A stretch of 15,936 nucleotides of DNA from positions 1 to 15,936 of the forward strand of contig DASUBV010000014.1 in NCBI GenBank assembly GCA_035763085.1, written 5' to 3'. Position 1 is the stretch's first letter, and every line of letters begins with the position of its first letter. Both the position numbers and the translations under genes were made by a program. The notes below the pieces were generated by a model. It did not search any database and was not told the DNA's origin. It saw only the letters and a list, made by a program, of their open reading frames with translations. Positions 14,688 to 15,936 of this stretch are shown here, one piece after another. Origin of the DNA: DASUBV01 sp035763085. Lineage in GTDB: Bacteria; Actinomycetota; Actinomycetes; Streptosporangiales; Streptosporangiaceae.

Positions 14688-15689
14688 TCAGCTCGCCGGA
14701 ACTGCCGGACTGGTACCCGGTGAGCCTGGTGCCGTACCAGCCCGGGCTGCCGAAGCGGGGCCAGCGCCCCTGACGCCCGCCAGGACCGCCGGGCCGGCCG
14801 GCGCCGCGCCGGCCGCGCGGCCGGCGGGAGCCGCGCCGGCCAGGGCGGTCAGCACCGTGAGCGCGTCGTGCACCGCCGCGACGTCGTGCGTGCGCAGGTA
14901 GGCAGCGCCCTGCGCGGCGGCGAAGATCTCGGCGGCCAGCGTCGCGGGCCCGGCACCGGCCGCATCCCGGCCGGTCAGCGCGCGCAGGAAGGACTTACGT
15001 GACGCTGACACCAGCACGGGCAGGCCGAATGACTCGCGGAGCTGGCCGATCCCGGCCAGGGCCGTCAGCGACGGGCCGGGCGTGCTGCCGAGGAAGTACC
15101 CGAGCCCGGGATCGATGATGAGCCGGTCCCGGCCGACCCCGGCCGCCTGCAGCGCGGCCAGCCGCCGGGTGAAGAACCGCCCGATGCCGGCCCACACCTC
15201 GGCCGGGTCCGTCACCACCCGGGTGGCGGGCCCGGCGGCCTGGACCGAGTGCATGACGATCAGCTGGCATCGCGACTCGGCCAGGGCCGGGTACTGCTCC
15301 GGATCCCCGAATCCCTGGATGTCGTTCAGGTACGCCGCGCCGCTGGCCACCGCGAACCGCTGGACCTGCGGGTCGAGAGTGTCCACCGACACCGGGATGC
15401 CCTCGGCGGCCAGCGGCTCCAGGACCGGGGCGAGCCGCCGCTGCTGCTGCGCGGTGCTGACCGGCCGGGAGCCCGGGTGGCTGGCGGCCGGGCCGAGCTC
15501 GATGATGCCGGCGCCGTCGGCGTGCAGCTGCCGGGCATGCGCCAGGGCGTCGGCGGGCGCCAGGTAGCGGCCGCCGTCCGAGAAGGAATCCTCGGTGATG
15601 TTGACGATCCCGACGATGCAAGGCCGTCCTGCCGGGAGCAGCCCGGCCGCTGGTGACCCGTTCAGGCTGGTCTCCCGTCGCCGCGTCAT
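14688..15689 (-). CDS. folP: Dihydropteroate synthase, Sul-like branch
   Basis: A TIM-barrel folate enzyme joining p-aminobenzoate to 6-hydroxymethyl-dihydropterin diphosphate. Core motifs are GIVNITEDSFSDGG (27-40) and SVDT (101-104). The segments ELGPAASHPGSRPVS (64-78), AYLNDIQGFGDP (119-130), VMHSVQ (145-150), DPGLGYFLGSTPGPS (193-207) and SASRKSFLRALTG (228-240) resemble the Sul1/Sul2 resistance enzymes. Ordinary FolP has GGESTRPG and DPGFGFGK in the corresponding places. The enzyme core ends near residue 283; a further 50 residues are Ala/Gly/Pro-rich and unlike the family. ATG 15689 was chosen for length; ATG 15764 would add an Arg-rich leader, and neither has a strong ribosome-binding site. 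No other folate gene is visible, so it may be a second, specialised copy. Confidence 0.9.
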   Translation of the reverse strand: MTRRRETSLNGSPAAGLLPAGRPCIVGIVNITEDSFSDGGRYLAPADALAHARQLHADGAGIIELGPAASHPGSRPVSTAQQQRRLAPVLEPLAAEGIPVSVDTLDPQVQRFAVASGAAYLNDIQGFGDPEQYPALAESRCQLIVMHSVQAAGPATRVVTDPAEVWAGIGRFFTRRLAALQAAGVGRDRLIIDPGLGYFLGSTPGPSLTALAGIGQLRESFGLPVLVSASRKSFLRALTGRDAAGAGPATLAAEIFAAAQGAAYLRTHDVAAVHDALTVLTALAGAAPAGRAAGAAPAGPAVLAGVRGAGPASAARAGTAPGSPGTSPAVPAS

Positions 15690-15775
15690 CTGGTCCGGGC
15701 GCCGGCCGCGCGGCGCCGGTCTGGCACCGCGGCGCGGGCGCGGGTCCCGGCGCCGGACGAGCATACGCTGACCCG

Positions 15776-15811
15776 CCGTCAGCCCGGGACGCCCGCCGGG
15801 CGCGCTGACGG
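15776..15811. repeat. Inverted repeat CCGTCAGC / GCTGACGG upstream of the DHPS gene
   Basis: Perfect 8-bp arms at 15776-15783 and 15804-15811 enclose a GC-rich 20-nt loop that can itself fold. The repeat lies between the DHPS gene and whatever begins at the right edge on the plus strand. It may be an operator shared by divergent genes. Confidence 0.4.
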
Positions 15812-15865
15812 GAGGCAGCGGATGCGTCCGGGGCAGCGGGGTGATGGCGGCTGATCGAAGGGACC

Positions 15866-15907
15866 ATGACCGGCCGCGCTGCGTTCCTTGCGGTGCGTAG
15901 CAGCTGA
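15866..15907 (+). CDS. Possible short leader peptide (13 aa)
   Basis: ATG 15866 follows GAAGGGA and encodes MTGRAAFLAVRSS before TGA. The stop overlaps a second ATG (TGATG) at 15907. Short coupled leaders occur before regulated actinobacterial genes, but such a frame can easily arise by chance. I recognise no homology. Confidence 0.25.
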   Translation: MTGRAAFLAVRSS

Positions 15908-15936
15908 TGGCGGCGGGCGCCGGCCGGGCGGGCGAT
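15907..15936 (+). CDS. Possible start of a plus-strand gene running off the right edge
   Basis: ATG 15907 overlaps the stop of the short upstream frame and reads MAAGAGRAGD to the window end. Only ten codons are visible, so neither product nor reality can be judged. Confidence 0.2.
   Translation, partial: MAAGAGRAGD

Noticed and set aside
13514..14773. 419-residue plus-strand frame opposite the LLM gene
   Set aside because: Arg/Val/Leu/Gln-biased shadow of the LLM coding strand with no motif. Its short tail after 14674 is antisense to the DHPS C-terminus.
14790..14840. Dense GGCCGG/GCCGGC repeats near the DHPS C-terminus, considered as a terminator or repeat array
   Set aside because: They encode the in-frame Ala/Gly/Pro tail of the DHPS and show no regular unit or spacer pattern.

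Overview
The window comes from a very GC-rich actinobacterium. The third codon position is almost always G or C, operons are packed with 4-bp ATGA/GTGA overlaps, and the protein families are typical of Streptomyces- and Streptosporangium-like soil actinomycetes. I cannot name the genus. I see no rRNA, tRNA, CRISPR array, insertion sequence or integrase, so the window reads as ordinary chromosome.

Left part (1-7628). A large LuxR-family ATPase regulator (minus strand, its C-terminus cut by the window edge) is divergent from a five-gene plus-strand operon: alpha/beta hydrolase with an Asp nucleophile, SDR-fold protein without the YxxxK catalytic pair, tandem DUF427 protein, a MOSC + ferredoxin-reductase + [2Fe-2S] fusion, and a small Pro/Ala-rich protein. 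The divergent promoter region holds a large hairpin-like inverted repeat. The operon looks like an uncharacterised redox or detoxification pathway.

Middle part (7629-10429). Two paralogous NiCoT nickel/cobalt permeases face each other across a short hairpin. The left one has a Nur-type (nickel-responsive Fur family) box, TTGCAA-N5-TTGCAG, on its promoter. The right one has a cobalamin riboswitch in its leader. This predicts that the left paralogue imports nickel and the right one imports cobalt for B12.

Right part (10430-15936, all minus strand). A CPA1-type cation/proton antiporter with a TrkA-C domain comes first. Next is a tightly overlapped operon of luciferase-like monooxygenase, MarR regulator and FMN reductase (the CE1758/CE1759-type pair). 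Upstream of it in the same orientation is a dihydropteroate synthase whose motifs resemble the sulfonamide-insensitive Sul enzymes more than ordinary FolP. The right edge holds an inverted repeat and perhaps a short leader peptide before a gene that leaves the window.

The strongest points for follow-up are the differently regulated NiCoT pair, the Sul-like synthase beside a MarR-controlled flavin monooxygenase, and the operon built around the self-contained MOSC reductase fusion.
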